A DNA stretch of 64,000 nt. It comes from Butyrivibrio fibrisolvens 16/4 (GTDB lineage: Bacteria; Bacillota; Clostridia; Lachnospirales; Lachnospiraceae). The DNA is taken from contig FP929036.1 in assembly GCA_000209815.1 (NCBI GenBank), positions 745,658-809,657 of the forward strand. Reading direction: 5' to 3'. The translations under genes were made by a program, and so were the position numbers. Positions within the stretch are counted from its first letter, which is position 1; each line of letters opens with the position of its first letter. Of this stretch, positions 10,255 to 17,711 are shown piece by piece. The notes under the pieces are model-generated. The model did not search any database and was not told the origin of the DNA. It worked only from the letters and a program-made list of their open reading frames with translations.

Positions 10255-10661
10255 GATAACATAAAAAGGGGCTGTGAAAAAACGGCCTCTTTTTCTAGTG
10301 CTTCTTTTACTTGTTCTTCTTTTGCCTCCTCGGTTTCCTCTTTGACACGTTCTACCATATCATCAATATCAGCATCAATTCTTTCCAAGAGCTTTTTCCA
10401 CTCTTCATCAGTCATATTTCGCCAATCTACTTCTTCATCTCCATTAACATCGATTCGGGTTTCAAACTGTTGCATTACGCCTTGATAAGAAAATGATGTA
10501 ATGCCGTCTGCAAGTTCCGTAGTATTCAATTGTTCATCTGTTGATGTTTTCAAAGCATTTCCAAAGTCGTTATCTTTATTCGCAAAATTAGAGAAATAAA
10601 GATAACTACTTGAAAAGTTACCCTGAAATAGATAATTGTTTTCTGCTAAATAATCTGCCAT
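10194..10661 (-). CDS. Hypothetical acidic coiled-coil protein, C-terminus doubtful
   Basis: Starts from AAGGAG with a plausible N-terminus and a highly charged helical region (WRNMTDEEWKKLLERIDAD). The last ~35 residues run antisense through the terminator and the 3' end of the neighbouring gene, so the natural end is probably near 10300 and the frame has been extended by a deletion or base loss. Similar acidic proteins occur in Lachnospiraceae, but I cannot assign a function. Confidence 0.5.
   Translation of the reverse strand: MADYLAENNYLFQGNFSSSYLYFSNFANKDNDFGNALKTSTDEQLNTTELADGITSFSYQGVMQQFETRIDVNGDEEVDWRNMTDEEWKKLLERIDADIDDMVERVKEETEEAKEEQVKEALEKEAVFSQPLFMLSYLFPSLNLSSASFVNSGIG
10263..10294 (+). 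terminator. Intrinsic terminator of the binding-protein gene
   Basis: AAAAAGGGGC and GCCTCTTTTT pair with G-T wobbles around a 12-nt loop, followed by T residues, 9 bases after the stop codon. Confidence 0.75.
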
Positions 10662-10904
10662 AAAACTCCTTTCTGCAGCTCATCTGTCAGTCAAAGCTGC
10701 TCCGCTCTCCAGAAAGGTCCGAGCGGGTGTTGCTGACTAAAAAAAGCGCCTATCTCAACTTCATTCCGTTGAAATAAGCACTTCCTTAGCCGTATAAAAA
10801 TTCATATACTTTTATATCGAGATTAATAGACAAATTATTAATGAACAATTTTAACAAATATGCAGGATGCTTGTTGTAGATTACATCAAAGCCATTTCCT
10901 TTTA

Positions 10905-10926
10905 ATGCGGAAGGCGGGACTTGAAC
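10905..10926 (-). repeat. tRNA-Leu 3'-end fragment (att-like copy 1)
   Basis: 22 bases identical to the 3' end of the intact tRNA-Leu at 14474-14495, same orientation. Past the T-loop the tRNA identity stops and a perfect 16-bp palindrome (CCGACATATATGTCGG, 10926-10941) begins. This is the pattern left by integrative elements that target tRNA 3' ends. Confidence 0.7.
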
Positions 10927-11089
10927 CGACATATATGTCGGGAACACCAGTAAAATCAAGGAGGAAAAGCGTGTCGGCATTGCTCGTTGTCCTTTTTGTT
11001 TGTCTTTATAGATATTGTAGTTCTGTTAGCTTTCATATATAATGTGCAAAGCAAGTGATATCTAGTATGTTTTGAAGATTTTAAGCATA

Positions 11090-11117
11090 TTGACTATTTT
11101 TAAAGACTTGCTATAAT
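11090..11117 (+). promoter_or_regulatory. Sigma-A promoter of a small RNA
   Basis: TTGACT at 11090-11095, 16-bp spacer, TATAAT at 11112-11117. No ORF follows before the terminator at 11163, so the product should be a short RNA starting near 11124. Confidence 0.7.
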
Positions 11118-11123
11118 AAACAT

Positions 11124-11200
11124 AGGCAAAGAAATGATAACTTAATGTCTTAACAAGACAGCAAAAAAAGCTAGGAGCTGCAACTCCTAGCTTTTTTTAT
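11124..11200 (+). ncRNA. Candidate ~77-nt small RNA, possible type I antitoxin
   Basis: A strong promoter and a strong terminator enclose ~77 nt without coding potential. It has a 5' single-stranded stretch, a TGTCTT-AAC-AAGACA hairpin (11146-11160), then the terminator hairpin. It converges on the membrane-peptide gene at 11222-11329 and shares its terminator, so the two RNAs would overlap at their 3' ends, as in the par (Fst) and txpA/ratA systems. Antitoxin function is inference. Confidence 0.5.
11163..11199. terminator. Bidirectional terminator shared by sRNA and peptide gene
   Basis: Near-perfect stem of 15 pairs (AAAAAAAGCTAGGAG with CTCCTAGCTTTTTTT) and a CTGCAA loop. U-tracts arise on either strand. 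Confidence 0.85.
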
Positions 11201-11221
11201 GCCATTTTGGAACAAGGCGGC

Positions 11222-11329
11222 TTAATCCTTAGGCTCATTGCCATTTTCATCGCTGTCGAACCATTTGCAAATATAATAGGCCGTTATACTTGCCATGACA
11301 GAGATTAGAAATGATAAAATAATGTCCAA
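11222..11329 (-). CDS. 35-residue membrane peptide, candidate type I toxin
   Basis: TTG start preceded by GGAGGGG at correct spacing. The product opens with MDIILSFLISVMASITAYYI (one membrane helix) and ends in a short charged tail with KWFDSDENG. Size, single helix and charged tail match Fst/TxpA-like toxins. The leader (about 11330-11372) can fold ACCCTC over GAGGGGT and so cover the ribosome site. It faces the sRNA across a common terminator. It may also be a harmless small membrane protein of the kind common in Clostridia. Confidence 0.6.
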   Translation of the reverse strand: MDIILSFLISVMASITAYYICKWFDSDENGNEPKD

Positions 11330-11378
11330 GACTGCACCCCTCCTTTCTGCGCCAGTCTAGAGGGTGGCAACGTTCATT

Positions 11379-11387
11379 ATTATAGCA
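11379..11387 (-). promoter_or_regulatory. Extended -10 promoter of the membrane peptide
   Basis: On the minus strand this reads TGCTATAAT, an extended -10 with no good -35. Predicted start is near 11372, giving a ~43-nt leader. Confidence 0.5.
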
Positions 11388-11511
11388 TCCTGTAAATAGT
11401 ATTTCTATCCAAACTTACATCCATTATTACTATTTAAAAAATATGAAATTAAGTTTTTTCCCTATATTAGATTTGATGTATCAAAAATAAAACCTAAGAA
11501 AGGAAAAAGAT

Positions 11512-11655
11512 ATGAGAAATAAAACTACAGCCCAACACAAAATGTTATTCACAATATTTTCATTGAAAAAATGGAAGCTCCGTGATATACTCGTGAAGCT
11601 TTTTAACGTAAATATTATTTATAACATTTTGACGAGATCGCGTAATGCGATATGA
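11512..11655 (+). CDS. Possible 47-residue basic peptide
   Basis: ATG preceded by AAGAAAGGAAAAAG, encoding a basic, helix-prone peptide (LKKWKLRDILVKLFNV). It ends inside a stem-loop at 11621-11677. No family recognised. It may be real, a leader peptide, or chance. Confidence 0.25.
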   Translation: MRNKTTAQHKMLFTIFSLKKWKLRDILVKLFNVNIIYNILTRSRNAI

Positions 11656-11677
11656 ATAGGTATTTCCAAAATGTTAT
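11621..11677. repeat. Inverted repeat with a third direct copy at 11538
   Basis: ATAACATTTTG (11621-11631) pairs with CAAAATGTTAT (11667-11677). Between them ATCGC-GTAAT-GCGAT (11637-11651) forms an inner hairpin. CAAAATGTTAT also occurs at 11538-11548. Three copies of an 11-mer in 140 bp suggest protein-binding sites or an RNA structure. Confidence 0.5.
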
Positions 11678-11780
11678 CCTATCTACAGTTGAAAAGTAAG
11701 AACCTTTTTAAAAGGTCTTTCCATAATAAAATAGAACATCGCTCATTTGAGAAAATAAAAAAATAAGGAGGTAGAAATCA

Positions 11781-12532
11781 ATGAGAAGATTGATCAACTC
11801 CATGGTTATATTTACATTTGTTATGATTGCAGGACTTGCAATGAGTACAGTAGAGGCTAGAGCTGAAGAAGGTGGTAATGCTGTTCATATTGAAAGCGGT
11901 CTTACTGAAGAAGAAAGACTTTCTGCGCAAGATGCTTATTTAGCAGAATTGGCTGCGCAAGATGAGGCTATGTATGGTCCATCTTCAAATTCTTCATCTT
12001 CTGAAACTCAGTCAACATCTAAGACAAATAATTCAAGTTCGACATCTCAGAAGGCTTCATCTGCTCCTAAGTATACAGAGGCAGAAATTGAGGCCGCTTG
12101 GTCTGAGACTGGAAGAACTGATGCAACTTGTTCTAAGGATGGCGTTATTACATATAAGAACTTACTTACAGGTAAGACAAAGACTGAAGTTATTCCAGCT
12201 ACAGGTGAGCATTCATACGAGTTATCTGAACACGTAGATTCTACATGTATCAATAATGGATATGATACTTATACTTGCACTGTATGTGGTGATTCATATA
12301 AAGATGAGATTGCCACAACAGGTCACACTGAAGGAGAACCACAAATTACTAAATATGCTAGTTCTTTCTCGACAGGAGAAAGCAAAACATATTGTACAAC
12401 TTGTGGTGAATTAGTTTCTACTAATACTATCCCTCAAACATTCCCTCTTCCACTATCAATCGTCGGTGCCTTTGGTGCAGGCGCGGTAGTATTCCTTATA
12501 GGATTACTTTCATTATTAGGGAAGAAAAATAA
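11781..12532 (+). CDS. Secreted surface protein with C-terminal membrane anchor
   Basis: Signal peptide to ~residue 28 (VEARAEE), a Ser-rich linker at ~70-92, and two CxxC-containing modules (CTVCGDSYKDE, CTTCGELV) with TGH-type spacers. One C-terminal membrane helix (IVGAFGAGAVVFLIGLLSLL) precedes a Lys-rich tail. The printed frame runs on to 12638 through a terminator. Adding one base to the A5 run at 12525-12529 gives a stop right after GKKK at 12532, a normal end for such anchors. AAGGAGG ribosome site. Role at the cell surface unknown. Confidence 0.7.
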
Positions 12533-12562
12533 AGGGGAAACAAAACATAATATAGAATTCAA

Positions 12563-12597
12563 AAATAGGTCTGAAGATATTCAGATCTATTTTTTTG
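12563..12597 (+). terminator. Intrinsic terminator
   Basis: AATAGGTCTGAA and TTCAGATCTATT pair around GATA, followed by seven T. It ends the surface-protein transcript. Confidence 0.75.
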
Positions 12598-12639
12598 AAA
12601 AAATACACAGAATGTGTAGCGCTTTTTCTTCTCCATAAA

Positions 12640-12777
12640 AATACACTTATTCCAAAAGGAATACTTGTTGCGGATAGAGCAAGACTACTCGGACATAGTG
12701 TTGAGACAAATCTGCGAAACTATTCGTATGCGCGTATTGGAGTGGATGAAGAAATTAGAGATTTACTAAATGCGTAG
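12640..12777 (+). pseudogene. Tyrosine recombinase (integrase), C-terminal remnant
   Basis: Only the end of the catalytic domain remains. ARLLGHSVETNLRNYSYA matches the conserved box LGHSS..TT..YYSH with its terminal Tyr, followed by a short helix (DEEIRDLLNA). No N-terminal or core-binding domain lies upstream. The next tRNA-like fragment is ~105 bases downstream, the usual int-attP arrangement of elements that enter tRNA genes. Confidence 0.65.
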
Positions 12778-12826
12778 GTTGTCCCTAGGTTGTCAGAATT
12801 TTTAACGATTATATACGAAGATAAAA

Positions 12827-12862
12827 AGAAAAAGTCCTATGAAGCTTTATTTCATAGGACGT
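12827..12862 (-). terminator. Terminator of the pyrophosphatase-like gene
   Basis: GTCCTATGAA and TTCATAGGAC form a perfect 10-bp stem. On the minus strand it is followed by a T-rich run. Confidence 0.7.
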
Positions 12863-12881
12863 TCAAAACTAAATTTTAAGA

Positions 12882-12960
12882 GCGCGAGGCGGGACTTGAA
12901 CAGTTCTGTCAGTCCAGAAACCCGCTAAGAAAGGAGGTTCTGACACCGTCTACCACACCT
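12882..12960 (-). repeat. Degenerate tRNA-like sequence (att-like copy 2)
   Basis: Holds the tRNA T-arm (GGCGGGACTTGAAC, 12888-12901) and, about 50 bases on, sequence like a tRNA D-arm (CCGTCTACCAC), but the middle does not fold into a proper anticodon arm. It is probably a scarred or hybrid tRNA end left by an integrative element. Confidence 0.5.
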
Positions 12961-13005
12961 GTCTCTATAAAACCTATATTTCGATACAATGCCAGTGCAG
13001 TATTG

Positions 13006-13338
13006 TTATCTTAAAAGCTCACCTTCAAAGTATTGTTCCTGAAACTCAATTGCAGACAAAATGTCTTCATCCGAATAATCGGTACCATCCAATGAAACAA
13101 TCCATTTGTCCTCATTATCATTAGTTCTATGATATACAGCAATAACCTTTCCTTCAAAGGTTTCTAAAGGCTCGTTTGTGCCAAACACATAAACATCCTG
13201 CTCCTCGCCATCAGCTGCAAAAACATCATCCACATAACCATAGTTAATTGGATAAATCATGTCCGGATAATCTGGGTGAGCCGAGCCTAATGGACGATCG
13301 ATATGGCCTTTTACAATAGTGCCTATTATTTTATCCAT
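13006..13338 (-). CDS. Inorganic pyrophosphatase-like protein
   Basis: About 110 residues, start MDKIIGTIV, with GSAHPDYPDMIYPINYGYVD and DVYVFGTNEPL resembling the core of soluble family I pyrophosphatases (YPxNYGYV). It is shorter than the ~175-residue enzymes and lacks part of the acidic metal-binding set, so hydrolysis of pyrophosphate is not assured. Cytoplasmic. GAAAGG precedes the ATG. The next gene upstream on the same strand is the acetyltransferase. Confidence 0.7.
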   Translation of the reverse strand: MDKIIGTIVKGHIDRPLGSAHPDYPDMIYPINYGYVDDVFAADGEEQDVYVFGTNEPLETFEGKVIAVYHRTNDNEDKWIVSLDGTDYSDEDILSAIEFQEQYFEGELLR

Positions 13339-13371
13339 CTCAAGCCTTTCCTTCAATTTGGAAAATAATTT

Positions 13372-13953
13372 TCATTTTAATATCTTCCAGTAATCTTTAT
13401 ATAAATAGTGATCCATTGTGCCCTCAAGCATAGACTCACTCTTTTTAAATCCATACTTTGAGAAAGCATCCATACGCTCTATAGCATAGACTGGAACCTT
13501 AGAGATTATTTCTGTGCAATCAAACAAAACAAATGCAGGTGATATGATAATTGATAACAATTCATTTATTATTTCAGATTTTTCATAATCACTTCTTACA
13601 TCTAATCTAAGTACTCCAACGTGATTAAAATCATCTTCAGCAATTCTATGGAACAACTCTATTGTTCCAACAGCTTCTTCTGTCTGCTTATCTATTATAG
13701 CCCAACGTACAAAGAATTTTTGATTGTAAGAATAGATCCAAAAATCTATAGCCTTATCCATTCTTTCTTTAGTTGGATAGTAAAAATTGTCTCCGTGACA
13801 GTTATCACTATTGAAAAATGGCAAGGCGTTTTTATCACTATAAACTTTTAGTAAATCATCCGAATCTTCTTTAGTCACAAACCGCAATAAAAACCTATCA
13901 TTTTCAATAATTGGACATTCGTCATATACATTATTCACAGCTAGTTCCCCCAT
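13372..13953 (-). CDS. GNAT-family N-acetyltransferase
   Basis: 193 residues with the RimJ/RimL-like layout: ENDRFLLRFVTKEDSDDLLKVY at the N-terminus, VGTIELFHR in the central strand, and NHVGVLRLDVR before the acetyl-CoA region. A typical Q/RxxGxG/A loop is not obvious, so the fold assignment is moderate. Substrate unknown. Only 33 bases separate it from the pyrophosphatase-like gene. Confidence 0.65.
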   Translation of the reverse strand: MGELAVNNVYDECPIIENDRFLLRFVTKEDSDDLLKVYSDKNALPFFNSDNCHGDNFYYPTKERMDKAIDFWIYSYNQKFFVRWAIIDKQTEEAVGTIELFHRIAEDDFNHVGVLRLDVRSDYEKSEIINELLSIIISPAFVLFDCTEIISKVPVYAIERMDAFSKYGFKKSESMLEGTMDHYLYKDYWKILK

Positions 13954-14009
13954 ATTTTCATTATTCTACAATATCTTATAAATGGTAATTGTGCAATTGA
14001 GAATTTATT

Positions 14010-14260
14010 TAGTGTGGCATATCTTTTTCGCATATGCATCCCAAACCAACAAAAACTAATTTGGGGATGTAAGGAATTTACATTTTCAGTGCACAAATCG
14101 CAGATTTAAGTATTTAGTATCATTCAAACATTTGTAAAAGCATATTTTAAGAAACACCTTTATATAATCTGAGAATTAATTTATGGACACTGAAAGAAAA
14201 AATACATCCCATTTTCAATAAAGTTGGTGTTGGGATGCATATTGCACTTTGCACCCACTA
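14010..14260. mobile_element. MITE-like element with long imperfect terminal inverted repeats
   Basis: The left ~75 bases and the reverse complement of the right ~75 share ordered blocks: TAGTG, ATATGCATCCCAA, CCAAC, GGGATGTA and TTTCAGTG. Both tips carry TA (14010-14011, 14259-14260), as expected for a Tc1/mariner-IS630 type TA duplication. No coding capacity. Confidence 0.6.
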
Positions 14261-14302
14261 ATTGAAAAAAATTCAACCAGTTGATTAAGCTTTTCTATCC
14301 AA

Positions 14303-14316
14303 ATGCGGAAGGCGGG
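14303..14316 (-). repeat. tRNA-Leu 3'-end fragment (att-like copy 3)
   Basis: ATGCGGAAGGCGGG matches the tRNA-Leu 3' end exactly, then diverges. It lies 160 bp downstream of the intact gene. Confidence 0.6.
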
Positions 14317-14331
14317 GTGAGGTGGATAAAG

Positions 14332-14354
14332 AAAAAGGTCCGGTGGACCTTTTT
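14332..14354. terminator. Perfect hairpin with A/T flanks
   Basis: AAAAAGGTCC-GGT-GGACCTTTTT, a 10-bp perfect stem with tri-loop. It can terminate in both directions. Confidence 0.6.
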
Positions 14355-14382
14355 CCCACCGAACCGACCGACGAAGGCACTT

Positions 14383-14428
14383 GTGCCGAGGAGACCTTGA
14401 ATCCCGGATTCAAGGGACTCTTCGGCAC
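14383..14428. other. Unassigned strong RNA-like hairpin
   Basis: GTGCCGA pairs with TCGGCAC. Inside, CCTTGAATCC pairs with GGATTCAAGG. It has no T-run and no neighbouring gene, and sits between two terminators downstream of tRNA-Leu, so it may be a short stable RNA. Confidence 0.5.
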
Positions 14429-14430
14429 AT

Positions 14431-14470
14431 AAAAAAATAACCAGAGCTTTATGCTCTGGTTATCTTTTTT
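14431..14470 (-). terminator. Terminator of tRNA-Leu
   Basis: ATAACCAGAGC and GCTCTGGTTAT stem with A and T runs on either side, immediately past the tRNA 3' end. Confidence 0.8.
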
Positions 14471-14474
14471 AGGA

Positions 14475-14559
14475 TGCGGAAGGCGGGACTTGAACCCGCA
14501 CGCTCGCAATGAGCACAAGATCCTTAGTCTTGCTCGTCTGCCAGTTCCGACACTTCCGC
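14475..14559 (-). tRNA. tRNA-Leu (AAG anticodon)
   Basis: 85-nt class II tRNA. Acceptor GCGGAAG pairs with CTTCCGC, the anticodon loop CTAAGGA sits in a CAAGA/TCTTG stem, there is a long variable arm, and the T-loop is GTTCAAGTC. CCA is not encoded. Its 3' end is the sequence repeated at 10905, 12888 and 14303. Confidence 0.93.
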
Positions 14560-14776
14560 GTGTCGCAAAAACAACTCACAACGACGTTTATAGTAGCATT
14601 CAACTCAGGATTAGTCAATGGTTTATAAAAAGAAGTTATATTTGTTAACATAATATATAATTGTCGCAAACATTGGTATTTATGATTTAAGGTTGTGAAA
14701 AAAAGATTTGAGGAAAAACTAGTCTTACAAACGGCCCACAGTAGAATAACTGATAAAGCAGGCCATTTGGAAGTTT

Positions 14777-16265
14777 TTAATTATTTGCTTCTATTAAATA
14801 ATAGTATTCCGAACCAGAATAAATGCATTTACCTTTAATCTCTTTAGGTAGCTTATCTGCGTGTTCTCCATATATTGCCCAAACATATCCAAGCTTATTA
14901 TATTCATCAACTAAATTCAGTGTATCGCTATTTAAAAATACGTAGGATTTTGCATGCTGGACTGGCTCGAAGAAGCTAGGTACAACCCAATCCTCATCTA
15001 TGTATATTACACAAGTCTTGCCTTCAAGCTCTTCGAATAACTGAGCTTTTGCTTCGCTATAGAAGTCCATTTCAACATAGAATTTTGAAGCAGCAATTCC
15101 TGCAAAGTTTGCAACTAGGCAAAGTCCAACTAAAATGGCTACAGCCTTTTTAAAGCCAAAGCGTTCCTTTAATAAATTGGATGTAATAACAATTCCAGCA
15201 TATACAAATACGAAGGCAACCGGTGAATAATATCTAAAATGCTGGTAAGGAGCCACCTTTCCAACTGCAATCAAATAGAAAATGGCTGAATAAACCAGTG
15301 CATATTCATAAGAAAAACAATGGACTTAGCTCTTAGCTTCTTAACGAATACCACAATCAATACAATGGAGATTATGAAATATAGTCCACAGAAAAGATAG
15401 ATATTTAGGGATACTATCATCAAAAGTACATTTTTTATGGTTGAAAGAGAAAATGCAGAGGCCATTGCTTCTTCGCCTCTGTACCCAAAAAATACATGCT
15501 TGATGGCGTGCCTCCAAACTACCAAATAGATTAAAGCATCCACACCTGAAACTATCAATGAGGTAACTATTTCTTTTGTACGTTTTTCGAAATGTAGATG
15601 TAATGCAAATAGGAAGCAAAGAGAAAAAGCGAAAAACATGTAATAATATTGAGTCAGCATTCCTGATAATAATAATACTGAGAAGAAGAAATAAAACTTT
15701 TTATCAAGCTGTTTATCCCAATATATTTTTATCAGATAAGCTAAAGCTAGTGCCACAAATGTGAGCTGGGCATACATTCTGATGAATAGTATTAGATTAA
15801 TGAAAAGTGGTGTGGTGCAGAATGCCAAAAGGATTCCCATAGATAGGTAAGTATTTTGCGTCATGAGCATTAATAGCCTGTACAACACAAATACTATACA
15901 CCACATCCAAAAAATATTAAGTCCTATTCCGTACCAGACACTAAATGAATTTGGGAAAAAAGAACATACAGTGTGAAAGATGCAGTAGTAAAGAGGTGGA
16001 TGTACATCCTCCCATTGATTATGATATACATTTCTGTAGTTAAATCTTTGGGTAGCATCAACTTCTACGAAATCTTCGAAGGGTCCAAGACCTGTGTAAA
16101 CTTTTCCGTAGTCGATGTGGGCATCTTTGCCTACCACATGATTAGATAAGCCATAATTAGCAATTTCATCCATGTGAAAATCCAGCTTTCGCTGGCCAAA
16201 AAGATGATAATTGCTGTAAGAAATAATAGAAACACAACTAGTTTCAGTCGTTCTGTCAAATTCAT
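14777..16265 (-). CDS. Multi-pass membrane glycosyltransferase (GT39/PMT-like), two frameshifts
   Basis: Restoring one base in each of two runs (A5 at 15313-15317 and A4 at 16177-16180, plus-strand view) gives a 496-residue protein. It has an N-terminal membrane anchor, DEIANYGLSNHVV in the first loop, WEDVHPPLYYC (the acidic-plus-H-P-P motif of ArnT/PMT-type GT-C enzymes), about ten more membrane helices and a C-terminal extracytoplasmic domain. Such enzymes transfer sugars from polyprenyl carriers to lipids or proteins; acceptor unknown. The start at 16265 follows AAGGGGAG. Confidence 0.75.
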
Positions 16266-16371
16266 ATTAATAACACACTCCCCTTAAAAAGAATTACTTA
16301 GCGTTTGATTATCTCAAAACGTCACAGGACAATAACATATCAGAGATTATCAAAAATTGCAAAAAATCTTC

Positions 16372-16400
16372 TTAACAGTGGGTATTGCCTTTGATAAGAT
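16372..16400 (+). promoter_or_regulatory. araR promoter, probably leaderless transcript
   Basis: TTAACA (16372-16377), 17-bp spacer, TAAGAT (16395-16400). Transcription should begin at or next to the araR ATG at 16407, which has no ribosome site. Confidence 0.55.
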
Positions 16401-16406
16401 AAAGCT

Positions 16407-17474
16407 ATGATTAAAGCGAAAAATGAATTGATAATTAAAGATATAAAGAAAGCCATTAATTCTGGAAAATACGAACCGGGGCAGAAGATTCCATCAGAAA
16501 ATCAGTTGGCCAAGGAATATGCTGTTACCAGACAGACAGTTCGAAAGGCACTGGGGAAGCTGATTGATGAAGGGTATCTTTATGCAAAACATGGCAGTGG
16601 AACTTATGTGTCAAAACGTCTTCAGAAAAGAGGTAAAAGCAAGAATATCGCAGTGGTTTCTACCTATATGTCTGATTATATTTTCCCTAGAGTCATTCAG
16701 GGAATCAATCAGGTCCTTTCAGAAAATGGCTATAGCATACTTTTGAAAACCACCAACAATTCCCGTAAAGGGGAGGCCTGGTGTATGGAGGAGCTTCTTT
16801 CAAAGAACATTGATGGAATGATTATAGAGCCTAGTCAGAGCGCCATCAGTTGCCAGCATCAGGTATTGTATGATCAGATGGATGCTATGGGGATTCCGTA
16901 TGTATTTATCCAGGGATGCTACGAGTCTATGATGGACAGACCTCACGTTATGCTTGATGATGTAGAGGGGGGCAGGCTTATTACCGAGCATCTGATAAAG
17001 CTGGGACATAAGCACATCGCTGGAATATTCAAGGCGGATGATACTCAGGGGATTCTTCGACACAAGGGTTATGTTAAAGCACTGCAGGAGGCAAAGATTG
17101 CATACGACCCGGACTTAGTAATCTGGTATCACACAAAGGATAGAACCATGAAGCCTATGGAAGGTGTCCTGGGACTTATTGAAAAAGGCATATCATTTCA
17201 GGCAGTGGTTTGCTACAACGATGAGATTGCAGCTGATGTTATAAAGGGACTTACAAACATTGGCCGCAGTGTACCTCATGATATTTCAGTTACAGGATTT
17301 GATAATTCACTGCTGTCACAAAGTAGAGGCATCACTACAATATCTCATCCACAGCAGGAGTTTGGTCACAAGGCTGCCCAGACATTAATAGGTCTTATAG
17401 AGGGCAGCATTAGCAGAAAAGATGCACACATACTTTTGACCCCGGAGCTGGTGGAGAGAAAGAGTACATTGTAA
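16407..17474 (+). CDS. araR: AraR-type arabinose repressor (GntR-LacI)
   Basis: 355 residues. The N-terminal winged helix-turn-helix of GntR type (PSENQLAKEYAVTRQTVRKALG; GSGTYV) is joined to a LacI/periplasmic-binding-like effector domain (DDVEGGRLITEHLIKLGH, VVCYNDEIAADVI, SVTGFDNS). This fusion defines AraR, which represses arabinose genes until L-arabinose binds. It sits directly upstream of araA. AraR-like half-sites lie after its stop (17473-17482 and 17566-17575). Confidence 0.92.
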   Translation: MIKAKNELIIKDIKKAINSGKYEPGQKIPSENQLAKEYAVTRQTVRKALGKLIDEGYLYAKHGSGTYVSKRLQKRGKSKNIAVVSTYMSDYIFPRVIQGINQVLSENGYSILLKTTNNSRKGEAWCMEELLSKNIDGMIIEPSQSAISCQHQVLYDQMDAMGIPYVFIQGCYESMMDRPHVMLDDVEGGRLITEHLIKLGHKHIAGIFKADDTQGILRHKGYVKALQEAKIAYDPDLVIWYHTKDRTMKPMEGVLGLIEKGISFQAVVCYNDEIAADVIKGLTNIGRSVPHDISVTGFDNSLLSQSRGITTISHPQQEFGHKAAQTLIGLIEGSISRKDAHILLTPELVERKSTL

Positions 17475-17575
17475 CTTGTACACCATAGATGCCGCTTGTC
17501 CACCATCTAAATTTATTGATTTTATAATGAATTTGAACTAAAAGAATACAACTTGTGCATAAAACTGTACAAGTT
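17473..17575. promoter_or_regulatory. Candidate AraR sites and araA promoter region
   Basis: AACTTGTACA (17473-17482) and its reverse complement TGTACAAGTT (17566-17575) contain the TTGTAC/GTACAA core of known AraR operators. TATAAT at 17523-17528 lies between them and could be the araA -10, though no good -35 is seen. Confidence 0.5.
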
Positions 17576-17588
17576 GTATTCTTTTTTT
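17541..17588 (+). terminator. araR terminator or araA leader hairpin
   Basis: AAAGAATACAACTTGT (17541-17556) pairs perfectly with ACAAGTTGTATTCTTT (17569-17584), followed by T. If transcription starts after the TATAAT at 17523, this hairpin is in the araA leader and would act as an attenuator; otherwise it ends araR. Confidence 0.7.
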
Positions 17589-17595
17589 AGGACAT

Positions 17596-17677
17596 ATATT
17601 AAGGAGGGGCCCTTTAGGGAAGATGCCTTAATATCCAGAACTGCCCATTGCCTTTAGGCAATCTTAATGGCAGTTCT
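17596..17677 (+). promoter_or_regulatory. Two-hairpin leader upstream of araA
   Basis: Hairpin 1: ATATTAAGG with CCTTAATAT, inner CCC-TTTA-GGG. Hairpin 2: AGAACTGCC with GGCAGTTCT, inner GCC-TTTA-GGC and a 3'-side bulge. The same arrangement precedes guaD (27672-27746). Confidence 0.5.
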
Positions 17678-17711
17678 TCCATCGGTATAATAAGTATTGG
17701 AGGGTAATTTT

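Noticed and set aside
10311-10496. Plus-strand ORF opposite the acidic coiled-coil gene
   Set aside because: Shadow of the minus-strand gene, which has the ribosome site and a sensible composition.
14285-14648. ORFs on both strands over tRNA-Leu
   Set aside because: They read through tRNA-Leu, its terminator and hairpins; no ribosome sites.
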